From contig JBMNUL010000005.1 in NCBI GenBank assembly GCA_050946255.1, positions 1 to 44,395 of the forward strand: a stretch of DNA of 44,395 bases, written 5' to 3'. Source of the DNA: JBMNUL01 sp050946255. Its GTDB lineage: Bacteria; Actinomycetota; Coriobacteriia; Coriobacteriales; CADBOM01. Below are positions 7,204 through 15,940 of the stretch, piece by piece. Position 1 is the stretch's first letter, and each line of letters opens with the position of its first letter. A program made the position numbers and the translations under genes. The notes under the pieces are model-generated. The model searched no databases, was not told where the DNA came from, and worked only from the letters and a program-made list of their open reading frames with translations.

Positions 7204-9249
7204 TCATGATTCCAAGTCGACCAGCATCAGGTAGACGTTGTCCCTAAGTCGCTTCGCCGTGCTCCTGGTGATTTCCTCCGAATCCTGCATGTCATCTATC
7301 TCATCGAGCTCCATGTGATATGCCATGCGTTCGATTTCGAGGGTCTTCTGGGAGGTGCGTGCGTAAACGGTCGTGTTCATCTGAGTCGTGTTCAGGCCAT
7401 ATGCAGAAGACAGGTATGGCATGAGAACCTCCTTGACCATTTCCTTGGGGAACGTGGAGTCCTCGTCGAGGAGCAGGTCGTCCAGAAATTCAATCGAGGC
7501 CTGAACGCACAGCGACCTGGCACCTCCGCTCCTTCTCTTCTGCTTTTTCCCAACCAACCTGCAGAAGAATCTTCCCAGCGAGTTGAACATGACCTTGATC
7601 ATCGTGGGAAGATGTCCGAGCACAAGGGCCAGCATCCCCACAATCTTGTTCTTATGGGTCAGATATCCGCGGTACCTGGCGATTCGAATCATGTTCCTGG
7701 ATATATCGACGTCGTCGTAGCGTCCCTCGACCTTTGCCTTCAGCAACGCATTCTGTTGAGCCTCGAGCACAAGGAGCCTGAGCCTGATCATGTCGTCGGA
7801 ATCTATATCGGATTCAGTCCTGATTCGGTTGATTCTGTCGTTATATCCCCTCACGACAGTTCTAACTGCGCGATGGTTTTCCTCGTCTCGGATCTTGAGG
7901 AGCTTCTCGATCACGTTGTTGCATATCTTGATCTTGGCCTCGGCGATTTTGTCCTCCGAGTCGACCGTGTTCTCTGCAGCCTCATTCTTTGGTACTGGAG
8001 CCAACACTGGGAGAAGGAAGTTGGCCAGGAGAAGCGTTACGAGAATGACCCCGGAGGCCATGAATATCAGGAGGTCTCTTTCGGGGAATGCTGCTCCGGA
8101 GTTCAGGTAATAGGGAATCGAGAACATGACCGAGAGGGTGATGGCTCCCTTTGGGCCTCCAACAGTGAGGATACCCGTGCTCTTCATGAGTTTTCCCATC
8201 CCCATCGTGCCGTTGCGGATGCTCTTCCTGTTCGAGACCCTCTCCATAACGGCAATCCAGATAAACCTCACCAAGATGACCACTGCGGAAAGTATCAAGA
8301 TGTAGATGAGAAGCGTGACGTTGTCGAAGTCCGTCGCGGCAAATTCTCCGAACATCGCCTTGGGGAGTTGCATTCCCAGCATCACGAAGACTATTCCGTT
8401 CAGAACGAACGTCAGCACGGACCAAACACTTGATGACACGATGCTCTGCTTTGCGCTGCTCGGCCCTATCATTTTTTCGGTTGACAGACTCAGGACGATT
8501 CCGGCTGCCACCACTGCGAGTATGCCGCTAACGCCAATATTGTTGGCGATGAGGTATACGAAGAAGGGCGTAAGAACATCGAAGAGCACGTGCGATGTGA
8601 TGGTATCGAGTCCCGACTCATGTAGTTTTTTCTGGATGAAGTAGATGATGCCCGCGAGTATGATTCCGATGATTATCCCCCCAAAGAACTCGATGAGGAA
8701 TTCCAGGGTGGCATCGAATACGGAGAATTCTCCGGTAACAGCTGCGGTAATGGCGAAGCTGAACGAGACAACGCCCGTGGCATCGTTTATCAGCGCCTCT
8801 CCTGAGAGCATCGAGCTCTCCTTGGGGTCCAGCTTTGCAGCTGCCTTAAGAGATGCCACTGCAACCGCATCTGTTGGTCCAAGTGCCGCGCCAAGCGCGA
8901 AGGCTGCCGGAAGCGAGATAGAGGGTATGAGCGCATGGATGATGAATCCGACCGCAAATGTTATCGCGATGACGAGCCCGATTGCCAGGAGGGCGATTTT
9001 CCCGCGGTTCTTCCAGAGCCCAACCTTGTCAACGTGCTTCGCGTCGTTGAAGAGCAACGGCGCGATGAACAATACCATGAAGAACTCAGGGTCAAGCGAA
9101 ATATTGACCGGTACGGTCATGAAGAGCGCTATTACCAGCCCGAGGGCAATCTGAACGAGCGGGTAGGACACTTTAGGTAGCAGCCTACTGATGAACGACG
9201 ATGCCAACACCGTTGCGGCAAGTATCAATACGAATTCGAAAGTTTCCAA
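7204..9249 (-). CDS. CPA1-type Na+(K+)/H+ antiporter with long cytoplasmic tail
   Basis: An integral membrane exchanger of 681 residues. About twelve hydrophobic segments fill residues 5-420. The ion-site motifs are A-L-G-P-T-D-A-V-A (about 122-130) and I-N-D-A-T-G (about 154-159), as in NhaP/YjcE proteins. A charged, helical cytoplasmic tail of about 250 residues follows and probably senses pH or regulates transport. Start TTG 9249 is preferred because GGAGAG lies six bases ahead; TTG 9264 would add five residues with no ribosome site. Expected role: pH and sodium homeostasis at the plasma membrane. Transcribed alone, convergent with the phosphoesterase. Confidence 0.88.
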   Translation of the reverse strand: METFEFVLILAATVLASSFISRLLPKVSYPLVQIALGLVIALFMTVPVNISLDPEFFMVLFIAPLLFNDAKHVDKVGLWKNRGKIALLAIGLVIAITFAVGFIIHALIPSISLPAAFALGAALGPTDAVAVASLKAAAKLDPKESSMLSGEALINDATGVVSFSFAITAAVTGEFSVFDATLEFLIEFFGGIIIGIILAGIIYFIQKKLHESGLDTITSHVLFDVLTPFFVYLIANNIGVSGILAVVAAGIVLSLSTEKMIGPSSAKQSIVSSSVWSVLTFVLNGIVFVMLGMQLPKAMFGEFAATDFDNVTLLIYILILSAVVILVRFIWIAVMERVSNRKSIRNGTMGMGKLMKSTGILTVGGPKGAITLSVMFSIPYYLNSGAAFPERDLLIFMASGVILVTLLLANFLLPVLAPVPKNEAAENTVDSEDKIAEAKIKICNNVIEKLLKIRDEENHRAVRTVVRGYNDRINRIRTESDIDSDDMIRLRLLVLEAQQNALLKAKVEGRYDDVDISRNMIRIARYRGYLTHKNKIVGMLALVLGHLPTMIKVMFNSLGRFFCRLVGKKQKRRSGGARSLCVQASIEFLDDLLLDEDSTFPKEMVKEVLMPYLSSAYGLNTTQMNTTVYARTSQKTLEIERMAYHMELDEIDDMQDSEEITRSTAKRLRDNVYLMLVDLES

Positions 9250-9432
9250 ATAGCTCTCCGTCAATAAGGGTTCATGGTCGAGTAGATGTTCCCCGTGCCT
9301 CAGTGGATGACAATGATTATCACGAATGTGGCTGATGCAAGACCAGCGGGGTTCCGGGCGGGTTCTTCAACTGGCACCTTGTTTCGTAGGCTGCTGCGCG
9401 CATGACATTTCCATTGCCAGCTACATTTTATG

Positions 9433-9444
9433 ATAACTGGTTAT
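9433..9444. promoter_or_regulatory. Perfect palindrome upstream of the antiporter gene
   Basis: ATAAC-TG-GTTAT lies about 185 bases before the antiporter start in a gene-free AT-rich stretch (9250-9642). It may be a protein-binding site. No promoter with both hexamers could be set beside it. Confidence 0.25.
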
Positions 9445-9522
9445 TGGATTTCTGAAGTTAACATTTGATGTCAGCAGATGGAAACAACCGCTGTTTTCTC
9501 GATTATTGTTGGCATATTAACG

Positions 9523-9627
9523 AGGAGCAGGGGAGAGCTTCGCCATGAGATTGTCGACAGGTGGAACCAGGGGGCTTCTCCAAGAGATTGTTGCCGCAAG
9601 GAGCAGGGGGGAGCTTGGCCATGAGAT
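9523..9627. repeat. Three imperfect copies of a ~38-bp GA-rich repeat
   Basis: AGGAGCAGGGGAGAGCTT opens copy 1 (9523-9551), and a near-identical 29-base copy lies at 9599-9627 (about four differences). A degenerate middle copy (about 9567-9590, CCAGGGGGCTTCTCC then AGAGATTG) makes the period about 38 bases. The last copy ends 16 bases before the stop of the minus-strand XRE gene. No hairpin or U-tract is obvious. Apart from this repeat and the palindrome at 9433, the 393-base gap shows nothing. Confidence 0.6.
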
Positions 9628-9642
9628 GAGGTCGCGAGGACT

Positions 9643-10014
9643 CTAATCCTCCTCGTCAGCTTCGTTGTCCCCCTCGTCCATGTCCTTCATCTCGATGAAC
9701 ATGTAGATGATCTTTGTGAGGATCTCACGCTCTTTTTCGGATCTGGAGAGCATTAGATCGTAGCACTTGGCCATACGGCTCCTCTCGTGATCGGAAGTCG
9801 GGTCCAGATATTCGAAGACATCAACCAGCTCGATGTCCAACCCCGATGCAATTTTCGCCAGGGTATCCACAGTGATGTTCTTCTCGCCCCTCTCGACCTG
9901 CCCGATGTATGTTGGGTGAAGCCCAGATTTCTGTGCGAGCTTCTCCTGAGACATTCCCTTCGCCACGCGGAAACTGCGAAGCCTCCGCCCAAGCGCCAAC
10001 GTCAAGTCGCTCAT
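9643..10014 (-). CDS. XRE-family transcriptional regulator
   Basis: 123 residues. Residues 7-65 form a Cro/C1-type helix-turn-helix: G-M-S-Q-E-K-L-A-Q-K-S-G-L, then T-Y-I-G-Q-V-E-R-G-E-K-N and I-T-V-D-T-L-A-K-I-A. A short helical region follows, then a strongly acidic C-terminus (D-E-G-D-N-E-A-D-E-E-D). The layout resembles stand-alone C-protein-like regulators, but no restriction-modification genes are near. ATG 10014 was chosen at the head of the HTH. The upstream palindrome at 10080-10098 would suit autoregulation. Targets are unknown. Confidence 0.85.
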   Translation of the reverse strand: MSDLTLALGRRLRSFRVAKGMSQEKLAQKSGLHPTYIGQVERGEKNITVDTLAKIASGLDIELVDVFEYLDPTSDHERSRMAKCYDLMLSRSEKEREILTKIIYMFIEMKDMDEGDNEADEED

Positions 10015-10079
10015 ATTTCCTCGCTTTCGTATCGTTTGTTATCGGGGCATAGATTGGATATCTAGTCTGTGTAACTATG

Positions 10080-10098
10080 CATGATTAACAGAATCATG
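10080..10098. promoter_or_regulatory. Candidate operator upstream of the XRE regulator
   Basis: CATGATT (10080-10086) and AATCATG (10092-10098) form a perfect 7-bp inverted repeat with a 5-base spacer, 66 bases before the XRE start. Size and symmetry suit a dimeric HTH protein. The surrounding 10015-10223 gap is AT-rich and holds nothing else recognised. Confidence 0.35.
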
Positions 10099-10223
10099 TA
10101 GTAAACGAAAACTCGAATCAACAGACTATAAATATAGAAAGCGAGAAAATCTAAAATCTATAGTAAAGATTATCCAGTTTATCGATATTCTTAGATATTT
10201 AGTAGCAGCTTCAATTGCTGGGT

Positions 10224-10775
10224 TTACTTCTCTTGGAAGGGTATCCCCTCAAGGGACATCTTGATGCAAGATACGAGCTTCTCCTCGCTGAAGGGTTTTC
10301 CCGTCGACATCCACGAGGCAATTATCGTTGAGATTCCAGCTGCCGCGAAAATCGGGTAGAACCTCTTGAAGTCTTGGTCGGAATTCTCGTCTAGGTTCCC
10401 ACAGGTTTGGGGAAGGGTGGCGAACACCCAAGCGCATTTCTCGATAACGAACCCCACAAGATCGTTGTCTATCAGAATCTGGAAGAACTCGGAGTTGTCG
10501 GTTATCACCTTCATGCATGCATTGGCAAGCTCTTCTGCGGTGAGCACAGGGGCGAGGTTCTCAGAATCCAAGGTATCGCGCACGAGCTCCTCGATGTACC
10601 TTTTCAACACATCATCGATTCTCCCGAAATTTTGATAGAACGCCGGCCTAGAGAGCCCTGCTCTATCGCACAGTTCTGTAATCGTGATCTCCCTGTAGGG
10701 CTTTTCGTTCATCAGTTCGCTCAAGGCGGTCATGAGCTTTTTCTTCGATCTGAGTGCTATGGGGTTCTCTCCCAT
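10224..10775 (-). CDS. TetR/AcrR-family transcriptional regulator
   Basis: 183 residues. The N-terminal HTH (about 10-60) reads A-L-S-E-L-M-N-E-K-P-Y-R-E-I-T-I-T-E-L and then A-G-L-S-R-P-A-F-Y-Q-N-F, the usual TetR recognition helix ending in F-Y-x-x-F. The C-terminal ligand domain is all helical with no recognisable ligand signature; a late helix A-S-W-M-S-T-G-K-P-F-S-E resembles the TetR_C group that follows DhaS-type HTH domains. ATG 10775 has a strong AGGAGG seven bases upstream; the longer frame to 10976 runs through promoter DNA. It is divergent from the bactofilin-like membrane gene and may control it. Confidence 0.87.
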   Translation of the reverse strand: MGENPIALRSKKKLMTALSELMNEKPYREITITELCDRAGLSRPAFYQNFGRIDDVLKRYIEELVRDTLDSENLAPVLTAEELANACMKVITDNSEFFQILIDNDLVGFVIEKCAWVFATLPQTCGNLDENSDQDFKRFYPIFAAAGISTIIASWMSTGKPFSEEKLVSCIKMSLEGIPFQEK

Positions 10776-11223
10776 CTGAGATCCTCCTCGGTGGAAATTC
10801 CTGTCCAAACCTTTCAGTGTCTCTCCTGAGCTTGGAAAAACACGAAATCCAACTATTGCGTAGCTATAAATCTCTAACTGAAAAATAGCATACTCGTTAT
10901 TCTCTTTTGTAAACATTTTATCCGTCAATCTAAACACTCGTGTAGACAAATGGAAAATAATTCCAGATTTGAACAAACCGAATGGTTTTATTGAAATTAT
11001 TTTATAAGTGGGATATCCGCGTTAATAACGGGACCTGCCGTGTTTCAAATTGTCGCCAAAGTTGGGCCGTGCAGGGGCCAATAGCATTCCAAAGGGTCCT
11101 AAGCAAGTCAAATACCAGATAGGCTTGTTCTATGTGCGCTCGTTACAACGCTATCGTTTCCCCTGCTGATGCCGGGCTATAATTTTCGAAGTCATCATGT
11201 TCGGGATTTTGGAGAATGGGCAA
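10776..11223. promoter_or_regulatory. Divergent promoter region of tetR and the bactofilin-like gene, with nested inverted repeats
   Basis: This 448-base gap contains AAAATAATT (10954-10962) mirrored by AATTATTTT (10995-11003). Nested inside is AAACC-GAAT-GGTTT (10975-10988). These are the clearest operator candidates for the TetR protein. A perfect -10 TATAAT (11178-11183) sits about 40 bases before the plus-strand gene; no convincing -35 was found. No small gene was recognised here. Confidence 0.4.
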
Positions 11224-12564
11224 ATGAAGGTTAAGAAGATTTTCGCAGCGCTCTTCGCCACCATGCTGATTTTGATGGTGCCGTGCGGTTCTGCTCTGGC
11301 ATTAACCCAGGATTCTGCCGGAAACGGGTTCATCAGCTCGGATGACTCCAACGAAGTCGAATCCGTCGAGCATGATCTCGTCGTTTCGGATTCCTGTGCG
11401 ATCGATGGGGCACAGGTCGGCTCCGACATTATTGGTGCTGGAGATGAGATCACGATTTCCAATTCCAAGGTTGGTGGAAGCATCAGGATCTTTTCCAATA
11501 CCCTTGCCGTGAACTCAACCTCCGTCGGGTCCAACATCACCGCTTTCGGAAATTCGATTCAGGTTGGGGAAGGGACGACGGTCAGCGGAGTCTATGCGTT
11601 TGCAAACGATTTCACCTTCTATGGAAGCGCTAATCACATTTCGGTATATGCCAGCACGGTGACGATCGATGGTGTGGTCGATGGTGATGTGGATGTCACG
11701 GCGTCGAGCGTCACAGTTGGCCCGAATGCGAAGATTACCGGAACTCTGACCTTGAGCGTGTCCAATGCCCCGGACATCTCAACCGATGCGGAAATCGGCA
11801 ACATCTCCACTTTGGAAAATCAGTCGCCGATGACCGAATTCATATCCAGCATGTTCCCCGGACTCGACTACCTTGGCACGTTCTTCCTCGCGACGATGTT
11901 CGTCTGCATAATTCTCTTCGCTCTCCTCATCCAATGGATTGGGGGCAGGGGAGTCGAAAGGTCATGCGATATCATGCGTAGAAGAACCGGCGCCATGATA
12001 TTGTCGGGAGTCCTAGTAGTGGTGCTTACCCCTCTGCTGGCAATTCTGCTCTCGGTCATCGGATTCACGTTTCCAATCGCAATCGTCCTGTTATTTATGA
12101 TCGGCATCCTCTCGATTCTGGCGGTTCCATACACTGCCGTCGTCACGGGGAGGATGGTCTTCAAGAGATTGAATCCATATGCATCAGCTGCGATATCCGG
12201 CCTGATCTTCGCCGCATTGATTATGGTGCCGTACGTCAACGTCGTGGTTTACCTGTGCAGCGCCGTGATAATGGCAGGATGCATGTTCCTTGGAATTCAG
12301 GAGCACTTCAGAAGGGATAGGAACCAGATGCCTCCAAATGGCTATTCTGGTTATTCTGGAGGTGGCAATTATCCCGGACAGGGACCTCAGAATCCATATG
12401 GTCCGAACTCGGGTTATGGAGACCCTTATTCATATAACGGGTATTATAACAATCCATATGGATCGAACTATGGTTATGGGAACTATCCGTATGGTCCCGA
12501 CTCTGGAAATGGGAGTGAAAATAACAACCAGAACCAAGATGGCTCGGGTTATGGGAACTGGTAG
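11224..12564 (+). CDS. Secreted bactofilin-like beta-helix fused to a membrane domain and a Tyr/Gly/Asn-rich tail
   Basis: 446 residues in three parts. Residues 1-26 are a signal peptide (K-V-K-K, hydrophobic core, A-L-A). Residues about 45-190 are short repeating strands with regular Gly/Asn/Ser/Val (G-S-D-I-I, G-G-S-I-R, G-S-N-I-T, D-G-D-V-D-V), the pattern of bactofilin-type polymer-forming beta-helices. Residues about 210-365 hold about four membrane helices. The last 75 residues are low complexity, repeating N-P-Y-G, G-Y-G and Y-N-N. Topology would place the helix outside the cell. Start M 11224 has GGAG upstream. Bactofilins are normally cytosolic, so an exported form suggests an envelope or stress role. 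Function inferred only. Confidence 0.65.
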   Translation: MKVKKIFAALFATMLILMVPCGSALALTQDSAGNGFISSDDSNEVESVEHDLVVSDSCAIDGAQVGSDIIGAGDEITISNSKVGGSIRIFSNTLAVNSTSVGSNITAFGNSIQVGEGTTVSGVYAFANDFTFYGSANHISVYASTVTIDGVVDGDVDVTASSVTVGPNAKITGTLTLSVSNAPDISTDAEIGNISTLENQSPMTEFISSMFPGLDYLGTFFLATMFVCIILFALLIQWIGGRGVERSCDIMRRRTGAMILSGVLVVVLTPLLAILLSVIGFTFPIAIVLLFMIGILSILAVPYTAVVTGRMVFKRLNPYASAAISGLIFAALIMVPYVNVVVYLCSAVIMAGCMFLGIQEHFRRDRNQMPPNGYSGYSGGGNYPGQGPQNPYGPNSGYGDPYSYNGYYNNPYGSNYGYGNYPYGPDSGNGSENNNQNQDGSGYGNW

Positions 12565-12698
12565 CGATGACAGTTCCATCAATTGAGGATGGGGCTCATG
12601 TTGATATCATCAAGCTGTCAATCTCTAATTGGAAAAAGATGGCTTGAGAATCCTGAAATGCAGCGCAAACGCAACACCGAGAAGGCAGTGATGATGAA

Positions 12699-13994
12699 TT
12701 GAATACTGAAGAGGTAATCAAGGTAATTGGCGGCAACCCGATCAGCGGCTCGGTAAAAATCGGGGGAGCCAAGAATTCCGTGCTCAAGCTCATGGCCGCT
12801 TCCCTCATGGCCGATGGGAAATATGTAATCGACAACGTTCCGAAAATCTCGGATGTGAAAGTGATGGCCGAGGTCATACGCACGCTCGGTGCCAAGGTCG
12901 ACTTTCACGACCACACTCTTGAAATAGACACAAACAACATCACCTCGTACGAGACTCCCTACAAGCTCGTCGCTAAGATGAGGGCATCCATATCCGTGCT
13001 TGGCCCGCTCATCGCCAGGTTCGGGAAGGCCAGGGTGGCGATGCCCGGCGGTTGTCGTATAGGGTCCAGGGGCCTGGATATGCACATTGCCGCGCTGGAA
13101 GCTCTCGGCGTGGAGTTCGTGACCGAGCATGGCTACATCAACGCAAACGTCCCGAACGGGCTCAAGGGCACCGATGTCGCCCTGGACTTTCCGTCTGTTG
13201 GTGCAACCGAGAATCTCATGATGGCCTCCGTCGTCGCCGATGGGACCACCACGATAGAAAACGCCGCCAGGGAACCGGAGATCTGCGACCTGGCAGAGTT
13301 CCTCAACGAGATGGGTGCGCACATCACTGGCATGGGAACTCCGATAATCACCGTCGAGGGGACAAAGGACCTCCACTCGACCAACCACCGTGTCGTGGGG
13401 GACAGGATCGAGGCGGGGACGTTCCTCGTGGCGGGAGTCCTCGGTGGAGGCCCGCTCACGGTCTCGGGAGTGAATCCCAACAACCTCAAGCGCGCTATCG
13501 CGGTTCTCCGCCATATGGGAGTCGAATTGGAGGAGAAAGAGGATTCGATCACCGTGCAGATGCACGACCCGATCCAGCCCTGTGACATCCAGACGCTCCC
13601 GCATCCGGGTTTCCCGACAGACCTTCAGGCACAGTTCATGGTTCTCGCAACGATTGCCCATGGCAGGTCCGTGATCACCGAGAACGTGTTCGAGAACAGG
13701 TTCATGTTCGCCGATGAGATCACCCGAATGGGCGCGGATGTGAGAGTTGACGGGCACTACGCGATCATAGAAGGAGTGGAGCAGCTCTCTGGTGCTCCGG
13801 TCCGTTCGAGTGATTTGCGAGGAGGCGCAGCGCTGGTTCTGGCGGGTCTCATTGCAGATGGGGAGACGACGGTATATCAGATCCAGCATATCGACAGAGG
13901 CTATGAGGATTACGTAGGCAAGTTGGCCTCGATAGGTGCCCAGATAGAGCGTGTTTCCGTTCCTTCTGACAGCTATCCGGACGGCACCGACTAA
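12699..13994 (+). CDS. murA: UDP-N-acetylglucosamine 1-carboxyvinyltransferase
   Basis: A 431-residue enzyme of the first committed step of peptidoglycan synthesis. It transfers enolpyruvate from PEP to UDP-GlcNAc in the cytoplasm and is the fosfomycin target. Family signatures: G-G-A-K25-N26 near the start, the catalytic loop M-P-G-G-C119-R-I-G with its Cys nucleophile, and F-P-T-D-L-Q-A-Q. The catalytic Cys means fosfomycin sensitivity is expected. The loop ends S-R-G-L-D instead of the commoner A-R-P-V-D. Start TTG 12699 follows GAAGG; the nearby ATGs hit a stop at once. The gap before it (12565-12698) has small inverted repeats (TTGAT-ATC-ATCAA at 12601-12613) of unknown role. Confidence 0.95.
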   Translation: MNTEEVIKVIGGNPISGSVKIGGAKNSVLKLMAASLMADGKYVIDNVPKISDVKVMAEVIRTLGAKVDFHDHTLEIDTNNITSYETPYKLVAKMRASISVLGPLIARFGKARVAMPGGCRIGSRGLDMHIAALEALGVEFVTEHGYINANVPNGLKGTDVALDFPSVGATENLMMASVVADGTTTIENAAREPEICDLAEFLNEMGAHITGMGTPIITVEGTKDLHSTNHRVVGDRIEAGTFLVAGVLGGGPLTVSGVNPNNLKRAIAVLRHMGVELEEKEDSITVQMHDPIQPCDIQTLPHPGFPTDLQAQFMVLATIAHGRSVITENVFENRFMFADEITRMGADVRVDGHYAIIEGVEQLSGAPVRSSDLRGGAALVLAGLIADGETTVYQIQHIDRGYEDYVGKLASIGAQIERVSVPSDSYPDGTD

Positions 13995-14157
13995 TTATTA
14001 TTCAGGTTTCTGAAATTGTGTAATTTTTGTTGAGGGAGTCCATTCAAGGTTGATTTGAGCACACTCATCATCAATAAAAGCCGCGAAAAAAATCGAAGTT
14101 CCCTTTAGGTCGGGAAAATATGAGATTATGTAGCGGTTATATCTAATTGAGGTGGCT

Positions 14158-15675
14158 ATGGTTTCAAAAAGATCTGACAAGAAGTCTTCCTCCTCTGGGA
14201 TGAAAAGAGATTATTCGAGAGCCGCACATGTGAAGAGCTACTCAAGGTCTTCCCGCGGCAATCGAAACTACTCTCGCAGCCAGATTGAATACATTGCACC
14301 TGCCGCAGAGCAGAGCAGTATGGGCGGATACAGCAGGAGAGTCTCCTCCAAGAACTACGCCTCCATGCGCAAGAAGAAGAGAAGGAAGAAGAGGATCATC
14401 ACCGCCGTCGTTGTCGTGGCGTTGGCAATTGTCGTAGGTGGTGCTGCTGCGGCATTCGGCTACCTCGGATACCTGAACAACCAGCTGGGTTCAGGAATCG
14501 ACGATATGAACGCGCTCGACCAGGCCCTGGTGACGGATAAGTCCGATTCCGATCCTTTCTACATCCTCTTGCTGGGCACAGACGGTAGAGAAGGAGAGGA
14601 TTCCTACAGGTCGGACACTATCATTCTCGGAAGGGTGGATCTGCAGGCAAAGCAGGTCGTGCTCATCTCAATTCCGAGAGATACCCGCGTCTACATCGAG
14701 GGGTATGGATACAACAAGATAAACGCTGCGTACGCATACGGTGGTGCTGCAGCTGAGGTCAATGCCGTGGAAGAGTTCGCCGGAGTGCAGATCTCGCATT
14801 ACGCGCAGATAGACTTCAGCGGATTCTCCGATCTGGTAGACGCCCTGGGTGGTGTAGAGGTGGACGTGCCCATCGATATCAACGACCCAGATGCAGGCGG
14901 TTCTGTCTCCAAGGGTCTTCAGACCCTCGACGGCGAGCATGCCCTCATATTCTGCCGTTCCAGGGATACGGCAATCGGTGATTATCAGAGGCAGGTCAAC
15001 CAGAGAATTTTCCTAGAAGCCCTAGCTTCCAAGATTCTCTCCTCGGATGCCTCGACCATGGTCTCCGCCATCAACGCCATTGCCGATGCGGTATCGACCG
15101 ACATGGATGTCAACGAGATTTATTCGATTGCGAATTCCATGAAGGGGATGACCAGCGACAACATCTACTCCTATACCGTTCCATCCGCTACGGAGACGAT
15201 CGATGGGGTGTCCTATGTTGTGGCAGATGAGACGGAGTGGAAGGCCATGATGGAGACCATCGACTCTGGTGGTCTGCCTGCAGACCAGAGCGAGGACATT
15301 GCCGGAGTTGTCTCCGAAGAGTACCAGAACTCCAACACCTCGAGCTCGGCCAGCTCCTCCACGTCTTCGTCTGATTCATCGTCGGTTGACAGGAGCTCCT
15401 ACACCGTGTCCGTGAGAAACGGAGGTGGAATCGAAGGCTCGGCAACCGAGGCGGCTGACATCCTCGAGACGGCTGGTTATTCCGTCACGGAGATCGGCAA
15501 TGCCAACCAGTTCGTCTACGACAGCACTTTGGTCATCTACAACGACGATAGCGATTTGGACGCCGTCAACGACATCATCTCCGAGCTGGGGAAGGGGACT
15601 GCCGTGCAGTCTGCTGGCAGATATTCCTTCGATAGCGACATACTGGTGGTAGTCGGTTCTGATTGGAGCAGTTAG
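14158..15675 (+). CDS. LytR-CpsA-Psr (LCP) cell-wall glycopolymer ligase with LytR_C domain
   Basis: A 505-residue type II membrane protein. A basic, Ser-rich cytoplasmic head (1-78) precedes one membrane helix (about 80-105). The extracytoplasmic LCP domain (about 135-310) has L-L-L-G-T-D, Y-R-S-D-T-I, S-I-P-R-D-T-R, N-K-I-N-A-A-Y-A-Y-G-G and the Arg pair in F-C-R-S-R-D. A Ser-rich linker (about 385-412) leads to a LytR_C domain (about 415-505). LCP enzymes attach teichoic acid, arabinogalactan or capsule from polyprenyl carriers to peptidoglycan. Start ATG 14158 is chosen because GAGGTG lies five bases ahead and covers the alternative GTG 14152. It probably has its own transcript, ended at 15743. 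Confidence 0.92.
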   Translation: MVSKRSDKKSSSSGMKRDYSRAAHVKSYSRSSRGNRNYSRSQIEYIAPAAEQSSMGGYSRRVSSKNYASMRKKKRRKKRIITAVVVVALAIVVGGAAAAFGYLGYLNNQLGSGIDDMNALDQALVTDKSDSDPFYILLLGTDGREGEDSYRSDTIILGRVDLQAKQVVLISIPRDTRVYIEGYGYNKINAAYAYGGAAAEVNAVEEFAGVQISHYAQIDFSGFSDLVDALGGVEVDVPIDINDPDAGGSVSKGLQTLDGEHALIFCRSRDTAIGDYQRQVNQRIFLEALASKILSSDASTMVSAINAIADAVSTDMDVNEIYSIANSMKGMTSDNIYSYTVPSATETIDGVSYVVADETEWKAMMETIDSGGLPADQSEDIAGVVSEEYQNSNTSSSASSSTSSSDSSSVDRSSYTVSVRNGGGIEGSATEAADILETAGYSVTEIGNANQFVYDSTLVIYNDDSDLDAVNDIISELGKGTAVQSAGRYSFDSDILVVVGSDWSS

Positions 15676-15710
15676 GATTTCCCGTACTGATTGCAGTTAA
15701 TGATTCTGAG

Positions 15711-15743
15711 ATGGCCGGTGCGCTTGCGTGCCGGCCATTTTTC
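15711..15743 (+). terminator. Rho-independent terminator after the LCP gene
   Basis: ATGGCCGG (15711-15718) pairs with CCGGCCAT (15731-15738), with inner pairing in TGCGC/GCGTG, followed by TTTTTCGG. It isolates the LCP gene from the heat-shock operon. Confidence 0.85.
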
Positions 15744-15788
15744 GGCTTTTCCGCAGTTTTTCAGCACGTCTATCTAGTTGCACGAAGA

Positions 15789-15876
15789 ATTTGAACATAA
15801 ATTATCAAATATCACATAATTTTCATTAAATTCAAGCACATTAATTGTTTACAAATCATTTAGAAAATCTTATAGT
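15789..15876 (+). promoter_or_regulatory. Promoter region of the dnaK operon with a HAIR-like inverted repeat
   Basis: A sigma-70-type promoter is visible: TTTACA (15849-15854), 16 bases, TATAGT (15871-15876). Upstream, ATTTGA (15789-15794) and TCAAAT (15805-15810) form an inverted repeat separated by 10 bases. The HspR operator (HAIR) has a TTGA/TCAA core spaced by 11, so this is close but one base short with the outer bases changed. No full CTTGAGT-N7-ACTCAAG site and no CIRCE element was found before dnaK. Confidence 0.45.
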
Positions 15877-15914
15877 AAGAGACGTAGATTTTATGCAACA
15901 CAACAATATGGTTA

Positions 15915-15940
15915 TCAAACAGGCAAGACATGTTGTTTGA
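15915..15940 (+). promoter_or_regulatory. Inverted repeat next to the dnaK ribosome binding site
   Basis: TCAAACA (15915-15921) and TGTTTGA (15934-15940) are perfect complements with a 12-base loop, and the right arm runs into the GAGGAGG ribosome site. In RNA this stem could partly mask the site and open on heating. As DNA it could be an operator downstream of the start point. Confidence 0.4.

Noticed and set aside
9523..9627. Possible CRISPR array
   Set aside because: Repeats are imperfect, only three, and the sequence between them is itself repeat-like; no cas genes.
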